From the NCBI GenBank assembly GCA_030144725.1, contig JASKMD010000030.1, forward strand, positions 2,232,045-2,296,044: a DNA stretch of 64,000 nt. The letters run 5' to 3'. The translations under genes were made by a program, and so were the position numbers. Below the pieces are notes generated by a model, which ran no database searches, was not told the DNA's origin, and saw only the letters and a list, made by a program, of their open reading frames with translations. Source of the stretch: Haematococcus lacustris (lineage: Eukaryota; Chlorophyta; Chlorophyceae; Chlamydomonadales; Haematococcaceae). Below, one piece after another: positions 21,785 to 34,060 of the stretch (position 1 is its first letter; each line of letters starts with the position of its first letter).

Positions 21785-22439
21785 ATACAGCGATACAGAG
21801 GCGACATGTCACGCGGGAAAGGAGCAGCTATGAGCAGCGCAGCCAGTCCCGCAGCCTGTCCTTGACGGCTGGGCAAGACGGCGACGGCGCAATCAAGTCT
21901 CCCGGTAAAAGTTCCCCCTGTACGGGGGAAGTTTGTTGGCTGTAGATGGGGGAAGTTTAAATTGCCCAACCGCGCTACTCGACAAGCACGAGCGACTAGC
22001 AACCCATACTACGGCTTGCTGGGCTCCATTGCAAGCTGTGACGCGCAACCTGGACGGCCCAGAGGTGGTCGCTGGGGGCGGTTACTGTAATCGTTGATGA
22101 ACGGCCGCAGCGATGCCGACCACAAGCCGTCCCTTAACACCAGCCGACCCACTCCCGTACACGCAGGAGTTATGACCCCGCCGAGGCAAGCGAGGACAAC
22201 GCACAGCTGAAGGACAGCAAGAAGACACGCGTGGAGCTGAGCTAGGCGCGGGCCAGGCGAGCTACAGGTGAGATGGTTAGGGTAATACCTAGCCACTAAC
22301 ACATTAGGGGCAGCACTAACAATTCGCCCCTTGCATTACCCTTGCCATAACTCTGTTGTTGTGTGCCTATACATGCAGGCCATCCACAATAACAGTTCAA
22401 GGAGACCCCAACAACTGAGAACGGCAAGACCGGCGACCC

Positions 22440-23100
22440 GCCGCCCAGCCCCACCCCTTGCCGCCGCAGCCCAGCCCTGCCCCACCCCCTCCCAGCCCTG
22501 CTCAACCCCCTCCCAGCCCTGCCCCACCCCCTCCCAGCCTTGTGTTGCCCCTCCCCTCCTTGCCTAGCCCTGCCCCACCCCCTTTCAGCCCTGCCCCACC
22601 CCCTTTCAGCCCTGCCCCACCCCCTGCCAGCCTTGTGTTGCCCCTCCCCTCCCTGCCCAGCCCTGCCCCACCCCCTCCCAGCCCTGCCCCACCCCCTGCC
22701 AGCCTTGCGTTGCCCCTCCCCTCCCTGCCCAGCCCTGCCCCAACCCCTCCCAGACATGCCCCACCCCTGCCAGCCCTGCCCCACCCCCTCCCAGCCTTGT
22801 GTTGCCCCTCCCCTCCCTGCCCAGCCCTGCCCCACCCCCACCCAGCCTTGCCCCACCCCCTGCCAGCCCTGCCCCACCCCCTGCCAGCCTTGCGCGCCCC
22901 TCCCCTCCCCTCCCTGCCCAGCCCTGCCCCACCCCCTCCCAGCCTTGCGTTGCCCCTCCCCTCCCTGCCCAGCCCTGCCCCACCCCCTCCCTGCCCTGCC
23001 CCACCCCCTGCCAGCCCTGCCCCACCCCATCCAAGCCCTGCCCCACCCCCTCCCAGCCTTGCGTTGCCCCTCACTGCCCTGCCCTGCCCTGCCCTGCCTG
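22440..23100 (+). repeat. C-rich minisatellite, left arm
   Basis: Built from CCCTGCCCCACCCCCTCCCAG-like units, punctuated by longer units with CTTGTGTTGCCCCTCCCCTC. All three frames stay open only because the unit is nearly free of stop codons. Confidence 0.9.
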
Positions 23101-23590
23101 TAGGTGTGTGGCAGTGCAGTCTTCAGGTAGCAGCAGGCTGCAGGTTTGCTGCAGTGCATGTGCAGCAGCAGCAGGCTGCAGTGCATGTGTTACAGTGCAT
23201 GAGCAGCAGCAGCAGGTTGTAGTGCATGAGTAGCAGTGCAAGGACAGCAGCAGCAGTGGATGGGCAGCAACAGCAGGCTGTAGGTGTGTAGCAGTGCAGG
23301 TAGCAGCAGGCTGCAGGTGTGCTTCAGTGCATGAGCAGCAACAGCAGGCTGCATTGCATTTGCTGCAGTGCATGAGCAGCAGCAGCAGCAGCAGGCTGTA
23401 GTGCATGAGCAGCAGTGCAAGGACAGCAGCAGCAGTGGATGGGCAGCAACAGCTGGCTGTAGGTGTGTGGTAATGCAGGCTGCAGGTAGCAGCAGGCTGT
23501 AGGTGTGCTTCAGTGCATGAGCAGCAGCAGCACTACTAGGCTAAAGTGCATGTGCTGCAATGCATGAGCAGCCGCAGCAGCAACAGGCTG
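23101..23590 (+). repeat. CAG/TGCA-rich tandem array, left arm
   Basis: Repeats of AGCAGCAGCAGGCTG, TAGGTGTGTGGCAGTGCAG and CATGAGCAGCAG, with a higher-order unit of about 165 bp. The inverted counterpart is at 24,710-25,270. Confidence 0.85.
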
Positions 23591-23924
23591 TAGTGCATGA
23601 CCAGCAGTGCACAGGGCACAGGACAGCAACATGTGCGGTGTGTGTCTGGTTGCATGCAAGCTCATTTCAAGGCATAGATCTGGCATGGTCTGCGGTGGTC
23701 TTGGTAGCTTTATGCAAATGAAGGCATGCAATATGCGGTTGTTTAACCATGCCATTGCTTGTGTAGCCGCATATGGACACCATATTGGTTGTGTAAGACA
23801 ATTCCCCCGGTGATCGGCAATTGCAACTCGAATATCAGGGTATACAATAGACCTAGCGTACTTGACCGTGCCAGTTGCAGCGTCGATGTAATACCGCGTG
23901 GTAGCATATGGTTGGGTTTGGTGC

Positions 23925-24507
23925 GGATCACTGCCAGGCCTGCACTTGCTAAGCATGACCGTGATGCATACATGCGAAGGGGGTATGTAGCAGGTGGCTA
24001 CCACGTTTGCAGCAATAGCGCATCACCGCGTGGTGGTGGTGTCCATACAAGGGGCATGTGGCGCACCACACCCTAGCATGTGGCTGGATCTGGTGAGCCT
24101 CCACTATAGGTACCATCCGTAGTCCAGCTAGCTGTGACACATTGGGTGTGGATCACTGCCAGGCCTGCACTTGCTAAGCATGACCGTGATGCATACATGC
24201 AAAGGGGGTATGTAGCAGGTGGCTACCACGTTTGCGGCCTTAGCGCATCACCGCGTGGTGGTGGTGTCCATACAAGGGTCATGTGGCGCACCACACCCTA
24301 GCATGTGGCTGGATCTGGTGAGCCTCCACTATAGGTACCATCCATGGTCCAGCTAGCTGTGACACATTGGGTGTGGATCACTGCCAGGCCTGCACTTGCT
24401 AAGCATGACCGTGATGCATACATGCAAAGGGGGTATGTAGCAGGTGGCTACCACGTTTGCGGCCTTAGCGCATCACCGCGTGGTGGTGTTGTCCATACAA
24501 AGGTGTA
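23925..24507 (+). repeat. 225-bp tandem repeat, 2.6 copies
   Basis: Units start with GGATCACTGCCAGGCCTGCA at 23925, 24150 and 24375, an exact 225-bp period. Each contains CGCATCACCGCGTGGTGGTG. The third copy breaks off near 24,507 at CCATACAAAGG. It occupies the centre of the palindrome. Confidence 0.92.
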
Positions 24508-25269
24508 GGTATCATTTGAGATGAGGATACACGGCTAATGACCAGCACCGTTTTCTTCATTACATCTTGACCATTCACAGCTTACAAATCACGTTGTGTG
24601 GCATGGAACTGAACGGAGGCTCAGGACAGCTTGAAAGCTTTTGTACCATGCGACATTCTTCTCAGATGGGCTCAAAGTTGCTGCTGATTTCTAATACACG
24701 ACTGCTCTGCCACACACCTACAGCCTGCTGCTGCTGTCCATGCACTGCTCATGCACTACAGCCTGCTGCTCTTGCTGCTGCTCATGCACCGAAACACACC
24801 TACAACCTGTTGTTGCTGCTGCTCATGCACTGCAGCAAATGCACTGCAGCCTGCTGCTGCTGCTCATGCACTGAAGCACACCTGCAGCCTGCTGCTACCT
24901 GCACTGCTACACACCTACAGCCTGCTGTTGCTGCCCATCCACTGCTGCTGCTGTCCTTGCACTGCTGCTCATGCACTACAACCTGCTGCTGCTGCTGCTG
25001 CTGCTGCTCATGCACTGTAACACATGCACTGCAGCCTGCTGTTGCTGCTCATGCACAGAAGCACACCTGCAGCCTGCTGCTACCTGCACTGCTACACACC
25101 TACAGCCTGCTGTTGCTGCCCATCCACTGCTGCTGCTGTTTGCACTGCTGCTCATGCACTACAACCTGCTGCTGCTGCTCATGCACTGTAATACATGCAC
25201 TGCAGCCTGCTGCTGCTGCACATGCACTGCAGCAAACCTGCAGCCTGCTGCGAACTGAAGACTGCACTG

Positions 25270-25860
25270 CCACACACCTACAGGCAGGGCAGGGCAGGGC
25301 AGGGCAGTGAGGGGCAACGCAAGGCTGGGAGGGGGTGGGGCAGGGCTTGGATGGGGTGGGGCAGGGCTGGCAGGGGGTGGGGCAGGGCAGGGAGGGGGTG
25401 GGGCAGGGCTGGGATGGGGTGGGGCAGGGCTGGGCAGGGAGGGGAGGGGCGACGCAAGGCTGGGAGGGGGTGGGGCAGGGCTGGGCAGGGAGGGGAGGGG
25501 CAACGCAAGGCTGGCAGGGGGTGGGGCAGGGCTGAAAGGGGGTGGGGCAGGGCTGGGCAGGGAGGGGAGGGGCAACACAAGGCTGGGATGGGGTGGGGCA
25601 GGGCTGGCAGGGGTGGGGAGGGGGTGGGCCAGGGCTGAAAGGGGGTGGGGCAGGGCTGGGCAGGGAGGGGAGGGGCAACACAAGGCTGGGAGGGGGTGGG
25701 GCAGGGCTGGGAGGGGGTGGAGCAGGGCTGGGAGGGGGTGGGGCAGGGCTGGGAGGGGGTGGAGCAGGGCTGGGAGGGGGTGGGGCAGGGCTGGGAGGGG
25801 GTGGAGCAGGGCTGGGAGGGGGTGGGGCAGGGCTGGGCTGCGGCGGCAAGGGGTGGGGCT
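25270..25860 (-). repeat. G-rich minisatellite, right arm
   Basis: Inverse of the left-arm minisatellite, but with a different number and order of short and long units (a run of about nine GGGAGGGGGTGG-type units at 25,690-25,840). The arms have therefore drifted by repeat gain or loss. Confidence 0.9.
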
Positions 25861-27841
25861 GGGCGGCGGGTCGCCGGTCTTGCCGTTCTAAGTTGTTGGG
25901 GTCTCCTTGAACTGTTATTGTGGATGGCCTGCATGTATAGGCACACAACAACAGAGTTATGGCAAGGGTAATGCAAGGGGCGAATTGTTAGTGCTGCCCC
26001 TAATGTGTTGGTGGCTAGGTATTACCCTAACCATCTTACCTGTAGCTCGCCTGGCCCGCGCCTAGCTCAGCTCCACGCGTGTCTTCTTGCTGTCCTTCAG
26101 CTGTGCGTTGTCCTCGCTTGCCTCGGCGGGGTCATAACTCCTGCGTGTACGGGAGTGGGTCGGCTGGTGTTAAGGGACGGCTTGTGGTCGGCATCGCTGC
26201 GGCCGTTCATCAACGATTACAGTAACCGCCCCCAGCGACCACCTCTGGGCCGTCCAGGTTGCGCGTCACAGCTTGCAATGGAGCCCAGCAAGCCGTAGTA
26301 TGGGTTGCTAGTCGCTCGTGCTTGTCGAGTAGCGCGGTTGGGCAATTTAAAACTTCCCCCATCTACAGCCAACAAACTTCCCCCGTACAGGGGGAACTTT
26401 TACCGGGAGACTTGATTGCCTTGGCACGGTGAGCCGCATCCCCGTGAACCCATCTACCTAGCGTAGTGAGCTGGTTCTTCACAAATGGAATGTCCGGCCA
26501 ACACCCAACGCGATGCCTGCCGGGCGTGCAGGGCGCCTAGACGGGGCAACTAAAACATCTGGTTGTGTTCGCTTCCGCTGAATACATCATTTCGGTCGGC
26601 GCACACGAAGGTATCACCGGCTTACACCCCCCCCTCCTCCACTGTGTCCTCCACTGTGTTCCACCCGTTGCAACTATAGGGAAATCGATACAAAGACCTT
26701 GTTCTTGACCCATTGGCGCATTTATTAGAACAAACCGCACATTAAACAGCGCAGGCCTGGATCAGTTTAACACTTTCAAAGTTGCATCATGTTCTCCAAG
26801 CAGAACTAGGGCCACGGGGCTGTGGGGTGGCAGTTGAGCTATGAAACTTTGCACGCAGGTGGATGGCATGCAGAGGAGTGTAACTCTCAGAGGAGCCGAG
26901 TCCAAATTCGGTCATGGTGTGGAGTTGTGTGTCTGACTGCATGGCCCTGGTCCTGAGATCGGCTAAGGGAGTTGGGGGTCACAGACCAAAGTGAGCTTTT
27001 GGCTTGTCTGAGTATGGTTGTTTGTAGCAATGTCTGAGAGGAAGTTAACCCAGTAAGTAGCATGCTGTAAGTCAAAATGGTCGAGCTGTGGCATTGCCCT
27101 CCAGGTATGGGGAGGAGGTGGGCTCAGTGCCACATCGCTGCAACCGCTTTCCGATCCGACTACTGCCGCCGACGCGCATGCCCATGTAGAGCAGCCTAAG
27201 CGACGCGGGCGGTCGCAGCGATGACTGCATGCTCCGCTACGGCTCAAATTTGAATCACTAACTTTGACGCTTTGTTGTGCACGGCCTACTCAGTGTGTAT
27301 TAATTCTGGATGGGTGAAAGGTAGCTGGCTGGGTTGGCTACATTGTGAACCATCTAGCATAATATTTGGCGTAGTGAGTGCAGAGTTATAGCCGTCCTAC
27401 TACCAGGGGTCGGTTTCCTGTCATTTTTTGAATGTTGGGAGCGCCCGAACAGCACATCAAGCATGTGATGGGTCAGCTCCGGCACATGGACGATGCCATG
27501 CGAGCTTGTCGGTTCCGGCACCGTCAGTTCATGACAATGTTCACGGAAACGGGACGAAGCCCTTCCCATGTGGTGAAGAGCGTATGAGTGCACCATTGCA
27601 CGGCATGGAGTGCCATGTCAGTTGCATTCGGCCTAGCCCCGTACGACCTGGCCTGGCTCGACGTAACTTAGCACTGACACTAGGCTACTGCTGCTGTTGC
27701 TGCTGCTGGGCCTTGGGTGCCCAATCTCACAGGCGCTTAGCAGCCAGGCCCGGTTGCTTCCTGCTCTCAGCAGCCAGAGCTGGCTAGTCTGGCCACCAGC
27801 ACAGCCATTAGGGCCACCCTTTGCTCGACGGACTGCATGTT

Positions 27842-28535
27842 CAGCACCTTGGCCCTCAACCTAGAGCCTTCATTGCAGTGGAACACTAAGTGTGGACCTC
27901 TACAAAGCGGTGTTTTGTCTGTGTGGAGTTTCCATGCACATGGCACGCACATGGCAAAGACATGGCATACACATGGTCATGGTCGCCCACCACCTACAGC
28001 ATTGCCTGACCCCGGAGGGCTATGTTGTAGAGTTGGCATGACAAACATGCACTGAGCGTAAGCTGATGACAGCTCAAGAGGGGGAGCACACACCACTGTG
28101 CCGTAGCGGGCTGCTGCTGGGCCTTGGGTGGCTTGCCTCGCAGCCGCTTGTATCCATGCTCAGGGTACTCATTGCCTTTGGCTGGCAGCTTCCCCTGCTC
28201 TGGCCAGTAGCACAGCTCCAGTGGGCGCCACCTGCTCTCCCCAATGCGCTGCATGTTCAGTGCTGCATTGCAGTCCCTGTCCAGCCACCTGCCTGGCTGT
28301 GGGGCAGGCTTTGCCTTGGCAGCCTTGCCCTGGGCCTTACCTTTGCCCCTGGTGGGCGGGCTGGGCTCAGCTGCCTGCTCAGCCCTGGTGCGCTTGCTGC
28401 GCTAGGCTGGCAGGGGAGTGCTGGGCCCAGGCTTCCAGGCTGCTGCGTGGGGCCTGGCTGCTGCGTGGGGCCTGTGGGGGCTTGCGGGGGGCCACTACTG
28501 GGAACCACATCAGGCCCCTCACTGGCTGGTCTCGC
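27842..28535 (-). mobile_element. Short Fanzor-derived element, family A
   Basis: The minus-strand frame encodes a Lys-rich linker (one TAG inside), [20 protein letters not shown] and [20 protein letters not shown]. The usual stop after ..ATAQ is changed to TGG, so the frame reads 36 more codons through the conserved tail. The tail runs to the outer end ACCTTGGCCCTCAACCTAG at about 27,845, identical to those at 47.85 and 56.72 kb. The upstream side joins the repeat shared with 19.6 kb. Confidence 0.85.
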
Positions 28536-28780
28536 TGTCAACTGCTGTGTTTCAGCTCCCAAACACCGCAAGTCAGCTTCATTCAAGCTCCTCTTGTCTT
28601 GAATGCACCTGTGGCAGCTATCTGACCCACAAGGCTTGTCACTGGCTGCACAATGGTGGGAAGGGGCCAGGGAGCTGTTGACCTCATCAAAAGTAACAGC
28701 ATGTCCAAACTGCAGGCCCTTCTTGCAGGCCTCCTGTTGCAGCCCGCTCCCTCCCTCCTATTCCCTAGCCCTCCCAACTA
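28534..28780 (+). repeat. Dispersed repeat shared with 19.6 kb and 5.5 kb
   Basis: 28,534-28,682 matches 19,617-19,765. 28,683-28,745 (CCTCATCAAAAGTAACAnCATG and GCAGGCCTCCTGTTGCAG) matches 5,490-5,560 in the second intron of the lumen-protein gene. Confidence 0.8.
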
Positions 28781-28998
28781 GATGTTCAGCGCTGCATGGT
28801 AGTCCCTGTCTATCTGCCAAGCTGCAGGCTGGTCCAGCTATGGCAGCCCTGCCCTTGATGGGCTTGGCATTCTGCTCAGCCTTTGTGTGCTTGTACAGCG
28901 TAGCTGGTGGGGCAGTGCTTGGTCTAAGCTCCAAGGATGCTGGCTGTGCACCTGCCTCGCTGCGTGGGGGATGTATGAGCTTTCCAGCCTTGCTCACA

Positions 28999-31900
28999 TC
29001 ATGGCAGCCAGCCCCCACTGCTCTGGTGCAAGGACCGTTTGCTTGCCATGCTTGCATCGCTGACGTGTGATATGTGGGAGTGGCCCGGCGAACCCACCCC
29101 CGCCCCCAACACCACGCCAGGCAGCCACAGCTGCGTTGGGCTCCGACCTGGGCTGGACAAGCCCTGAGTGTGGTCGCCCAGGCGGTCCTCGTTAGAAGCA
29201 GTATGTAAGGCACTCGAGTCACCAAGCAATCCCCGCCCAGCCTCCAGGCCCGCCAGCGTAGTAGTGAAGGAGGGGCCCCCTGCTCCTGCTGCAGCTGCTG
29301 CTGTTGTGCCCCCAGCTGCAGCTCTCACTCCTGCTGCTGCTGCTGCCATCCCACCACTGAGCCTTCTTGTGGGTGGTCGGCTGGTGAGCCCCTCGCTGGC
29401 CATGTGGCTAGTGCTGCTGGCTGAGTAGGGGGTGCTGGGGGTGCCGTCAGCTGCAGCTGCCAGGTGCAAGGGGTCAGGGCGTCCAGGGTTGTTGGGTGAG
29501 GGAGTGGGTCGCCTCAACTGGTGGCTACGGCTGGCAGATGAAGGTCCTCCCTTGCTGGACAGTTTGACTGCAGGCCGCCGCCCGCGAGTGGCGGGGGTTT
29601 GCCGGAGCATGGCCTGCATGCAGCATGGCCTTGCCATGGCTTGCACTAGGTGTCACAGCCTGAGGTCATGACCATCACCGGGCATGAAGGAACAGCAGTG
29701 GACGTGGAAGAAGACGGCTGACACCACCAGAGCAGTCAGACATTAACAAGGAGCATGGCAAGTAGAGCCCAGCCCTGGCACATCGCCATAGCAGGACTGA
29801 GTGATGATGCACCTCAGTTTAAGCCTGCTGGCGTCATGACCATGCATGTCAGTGCCAGAGCTTGACTCTTCATCTGCTTGCCCCCCAGCAGAGCCCTCTC
29901 CTCCCTGAACAGCCTTGAGGGCAACCCTAGCACTGACCTTGCTGCTGCTTGGCGGCGATGCTGGCAGGTCCTGGTCAGGAGCTGGGGTCCGCACGTCCCT
30001 TGCTGCAGCCAGGGCAGCCAGCCGTGATCCCAACAGACTGACTTGCTGCGCCAGCTCCGCCTTCTTCTTGGCCACGACCAGGCGGCGCTGCCGCTCATCC
30101 TGACACAAGGACCATGAAAACCATGAGTAGCTTGGAAGAGCCACCAAGGTCCCCAAACCTAGCACCTTGTGGCACAATGACTGGTTGAAGTGGAAGTGCA
30201 GAAGCAGTGCCCAACATCACGCCCGCGTTATGCTGTGCCCAGGTTAGGGTATGGCAGTGCAGGCTGCTGCTGCTGCCCACCTTGAGCTGGGTGCGCAGGC
30301 TGTGCAACTGCTCCTCAATCTGGGCATGTGTGGCCTTCAGGTTCACCGTCAGCTCCTGCTCTGCTGCAACCATGCCCTTCAGCTGGGTCTGCAGCGCAGC
30401 CTTGGCTGCCTGGGCAGTCCTGGCTGCGTGTCTGTAGATGCACAGAGGCAGGCCAGCACTGGGTGGAGCACTTCACTTCACGCAAAGACTGCTCAGCAGC
30501 CGGAGCAGTGTCAGGCAAGTCAATGTCAGGTCTGCATCCACAGCCCAGGTGCAGTCACTCCACCATAGTAGTGCAGTGGGCCCTGCCACATAGTGGGGTT
30601 GCATGGCGGCTGCATGGCAAGGATGCATGCCCCCTTCATCTGAACCCATTGCTTGAGTCCTGCAGGGCCCCCAGCAACAACTCTGCTGGCCCTGCACCCC
30701 TGGTGGCCTCCAGCCCTCCTCACCTCTGCTCTTCCACCGCCAGCTTCAGCTCGGCCAGCACCTCATCCCGGCCAGTCAACATAGCCACCAGCTCATCACG
30801 TGCCTCACTTTGAGAAGCAAGCTGCGCATGCGCCGGCCACCAGTAGCCCGCCAGTCAGTGCGTTACTGCTACCCTGACGCCAGAGTAAGGTCAAGTCATC
30901 AATGTCCCCAGCCCCTCGTCCCTCACTAGGGCCTACATCAGAGTCAAACCACTAGGGACCACTAGGGACCACTCAGGTGCGTGTCATGGGGCTGTGTGGA
31001 GTTATGTTCCCATGCACATGGCACACGGCATGGGCGCCTACCACCTACACCACTGCCTGACCCCTGTGACAGGGCTATTGTCTAGAGTCGGCATGACAAA
31101 CATGCACTAGTAAGCTGATGACAGCTCAAGGTATAAGGCACACGCTGCTGTGCCACAGGCTGCTGCTGCTGGGCCTTGGGTGGCCGGTCTCGCAGCCCCT
31201 TGTAGCCCAGGCTCCGGTACTCCTTGCCCTTTGCTGGCAGAGCTGCCTGGTCTGGTCACCAGCACAGCTCCAGTGGGCGCCACCTGCTTTCCCCAATGCG
31301 CTGCAACCCCAAGGTCTAGCTACGAACACGACAGGCTCACAGCCCCTGACACTGACTTCGACATGTAAACCGATATCCTCAGCCTAACGGCTGGCTGGCA
31401 GCTAAGGGTGTTACAAGCACCAAGCTGGTAGTTCTGATGGGAAGCCTAGTGGTCAGGGAATGGTCCAGGGGATGGGGTTTGCAGTCATAGGGGTTGTGCC
31501 CTGATGAAGCTTAGGTTGATGAAGGTGTAGCCAAAGGAAGCTACACACAGGCAGCACCCCCGGCCATGGTATTGAAACGGCAAGCTACAGGAAGGAGTCA
31601 TGCATTCTGTGCCAATCGTGGTTACTGCTGCCTGCTGCTGTTGTGACTGAAGTATGTTGCGACAGCTGTTGTGAAGTCTGTGTGCAGTCTGAACAGCGGC
31701 AGGACCTCATTGTGCAATCAGAACTGCTGAAACCAGGCTGTCAAGAAGTCATGGTCGAATTCGCTCTCATGGACACATGGCAACTACCAACAAGCACAGC
31801 TGCAACAAGCACAGCCGCAACACCAAACTACAAACACCGAGCGAGCCAAAACTTGTTACATTTTGTTTAGTTTCATGTGCTGTAGCAACGCATAATGCGT

Positions 31901-33570
31901 GTGACAGCACATCAGCCAGTGCCACGTAATGACGGCAATGCTGCTGTTGCTGCTGGTGATGATGACTCAGAACTCCACAGTCCAGGCTTGCTTGCATTGC
32001 AGACAACAGTGGGGCCAGGATCTAGGCTGCATGCTTTGTGGCCCACACACCTGCGCCTGGTACTCAACAACCTGGATTTTGAGCTGGTCGCGCTCAGCTG
32101 ATGCCTGCTCCAACAGCTTCTTGGCTTGCGCAAGCTCTGCCTGCATGCATGCAGACCAGCCCATGGTCAGAGCCAAGCTTCCATGCGTGTGGAGGAGCTA
32201 ACCAACACTAAGCCCACCACTAAGCCCACCTCAAGTCCTTCACTGTGGCCCTGCAATGCGGACGTTCGTTGCTGGGCGGTCTGGAAGTGATGACTCAGCA
32301 GCTTGGCCTGCGCCGTGAACTCATTCCGATCGCGGCGCAATTGGGCATCCAGCAAGTCCCTCTCCTGCTGCCGTGCATGCAGCTGCCTGAGGTGTGCCAC
32401 AGCAGAGAACAGGCCCAGGGATGCCTGTTTTGTCCAGTAAATACTATGCAGCATGCAAGCCAAACCATGCCGAACAGGGCCACCTTACTGGAGGAGCTGG
32501 CGCACAAAGTCATCCACCTCTGCTTGCGTGGTGGCAGCTCTCACAAGTAAATCTGCCGAGGCTTGTGTGTGCCCTGTCCCACAGTGCAGCCAGCGTTGCG
32601 TCAGGGTGACCAAGTACAAAGTGCAAGAGCAACGGCTTTCTAACCATGCATTGCACCTTTCATGGCATTAGAAAGCTCGACCCACACAGCAGTTGCATCG
32701 TGCCCCGCCCGCATCGGCGTACTCGCTTCCCTGGCGGGCTGCTCCGTTGAACCCACAGCCCGTGCTCTAGTAGGTGTGATCATCTCGGCCTATGTGCCGT
32801 GCTTCTGTTGGCAAGCTTGCAAGCTATTAAACCAAACCATCGAAAACCAAAATTACCAAAATTCAAAACCATGACGTTGAAAATGTTATGTTATTTGTGT
32901 GTACGACATCTGGATTTCGTATGAAGTGCCCAACAATTCCATACTTTGCCAGGTGGGGCATAGCGAGCACCAAGGTCTCACGCATCAGCGGGGGAATCCG
33001 CCCTGACCTGACCTGTGACTCAGGGGACAGGTGGCCACGAAAGTGTATTCACCTATCCCAGGTGGTTCTCTGGTAGCAGGAAAGCCCTGACTGTCACACG
33101 TCCTTTGATGGGCTATTGCAACTGTTCTGATGCAATGATGTCAGAGCCAAGAAGTTGCTGTTCATACCCATGTGGAGCTTACAACAGCAGGCGTGCAAAC
33201 ATACAGGCAAAGAGCAATAACTGATACACACTGCTTGGTACACCGAATGCCGACAAGACTGATGCCCTTCTTCCTCCCCCTGCACGTCATGCATGCAGCC
33301 CCCTTTGACTGTTCACAGTGCATGTGCATGCACAGTGTCATGCCTGCCTGCCTGGTTGCCTGCAGGGCCATTGCACTCACAAATGCTTCATTTGCCCCCT
33401 GCATGTGCCTTTGTTCTTGAGTTCTTGCCAATACCAACGACAGTCTTCATGCTAGACATTCCCTGTTGGGTGTTGGCCTGAGATAGGATCTCCCTCCACT
33501 GTAAACCTCCATCCCAGCGGCACGTACCATCCCTGATCACAACACTGGCAGCTTCAAACTGACAGCTTGA
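28999..33570 (-). CDS. Long coiled-coil protein, N-terminal part uncertain
   Basis: Exons that read through with good splice sites: complement(28999..29567), (29938..30099), (30281..30423), (30724..30821), (32051..32140), about (32240..32386) and about (32496..32560). They encode long heptads (AELAQAKKLLEQASAERDQL, RDELVAMLTGRDEVLAELKL, ATHAQIEEQLHSLRTQLK, DERQRRLVVAKKKAELAQQV) and then an Ala/Ser/Pro-rich C-terminus ending GGWLP. A likely upstream exon at 33,410-33,560 encodes SVVIRDGTCRWDGGLQWREI, which has the look of an N-terminal C2-like (NT-C2) domain; this is only a suggestion. A family-C Fanzor element sits in the intron at 30.9-31.3 kb. Possible roles are cytoskeletal or organelle-positioning; none is proven. 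Confidence 0.6.
30911..31320 (-). mobile_element. Short Fanzor-derived element, family C, intronic
   Basis: The minus strand keeps [14 protein letters not shown], a stop, then [26 protein letters not shown] is lost at the inner edge near 31,305, and the final stop is lost. The conserved tail is complete: AGCTGTCATCAGCT, GCATG-TTTGT-CATGC, then the extended third hairpin CCCTG-TCA-CAGGG and GGTCAGGCAGTGGTGTAGG. The outer end CCCCTCGTCCCTCACTAGGG is at 30,914. It lies within an intron of the coiled-coil gene. Confidence 0.8.
31036..31150 (-). ncRNA. Candidate Fanzor guide-RNA scaffold, family C
   Basis: Same three-hairpin order as families A and B, but the third stem is CCCTG/CAGGG rather than CCC/GGG. 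The pairing is retained although sequence and loop differ, which supports a folded RNA. Confidence 0.5.
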
Positions 33571-34060
33571 CACTTGAAATGCTTAGCTCATACACTGGAA
33601 ATTAGGGCACGAGTCGGTGTCATCATTGCAAGGGCCATCACACCATGCTGCTGAGCACACAATGCTTGACATGCACTAGTGATGAGCAAGAGAGCGTGCC
33701 CTACCTTCCCCAGCATACATGCCAGCCCAGCTCTATCACATGCAACAATGTACCAGTATATGCGCCGCATGCAATGGTCCGGGTGCTTTGCTGTTCGAGG
33801 ATGCAAGGATCCAACGCAACCTGAGAAGTAAGCATGCCTATGGAACGCCAATGGTGCCAATGGACGCCTTATAGGCATTATGCAGCTCGAGGGTAAGGTA
33901 CTCTGCAATGCACATGGCTGACCAATGTCATGCAGGTCATGTGAGGGGCGGTGGCATCACAATGGGATCCGAAGCATGAGCAGCGGCAGGTCAGTCAATA
34001 CTGGCAGGGAAGTGCTGCGGGAAAAGGTGGGTGGCACATCCCTGCAGGAGTTGAGCAGCA
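32570..34060. other. 5' part or flank of the coiled-coil gene, mostly unassigned
   Basis: Apart from the possible exon at 33,410-33,560, minus-strand candidates such as ALDPCILEQQSTRTIA (about 33,800) and EYLTLELHNAYK (about 33,890) have acceptor and donor sites but cannot be phased with confidence. Confidence 0.35.

Larger units (their letters stand above)
21889..26419. mobile_element. Foldback-like element: 1.7-kb inverted arms, 1.1-kb centre
   Basis: 21,889-about 23,590 is the reverse complement of about 24,710-26,419, nearly identical at the outer ends (GCAATCAAGTCTCCCGG). Each arm has the same order: a unique outer 550 bp, a C-rich minisatellite, then CAG/GCA-rich sequence. The centre (23,600-24,700) holds a 225-bp tandem repeat. 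Long inverted arms made of short tandem subrepeats are typical of foldback transposons. No transposase was seen. The Pro/Leu- and Gly-rich translations of the arms are repeat artefacts. Confidence 0.8.
21590..27450. mobile_element. Relative of the TCAGGCG transposon, split by a foldback insertion
   Basis: 21,590-21,703 matches 14,690-14,810, and 26,418-27,450 matches 16,080-17,227 (plus 14,853-14,900), in the same order. The right terminal repeat survives with one mismatch (ATGTTGGGAGCGCCCGA near 27,432). The left terminal repeat is gone, so no target duplication can be shown. The two halves are separated by the 4.5-kb palindrome. Confidence 0.75.

Noticed and set aside
22458..23222. Long Pro/Leu-rich open frames in the palindrome arms (also 25,100-25,976 and the Gly-rich opposite strand)
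   Set aside because: All frames are open because the C-rich minisatellite unit has no stop codons. Unit number differs between arms and there is no splice or start context.
23925..24507. Possible CRISPR-like array
   Set aside because: The repeats are 225 bp, directly adjacent, without spacers, in a eukaryotic context: a plain tandem repeat.
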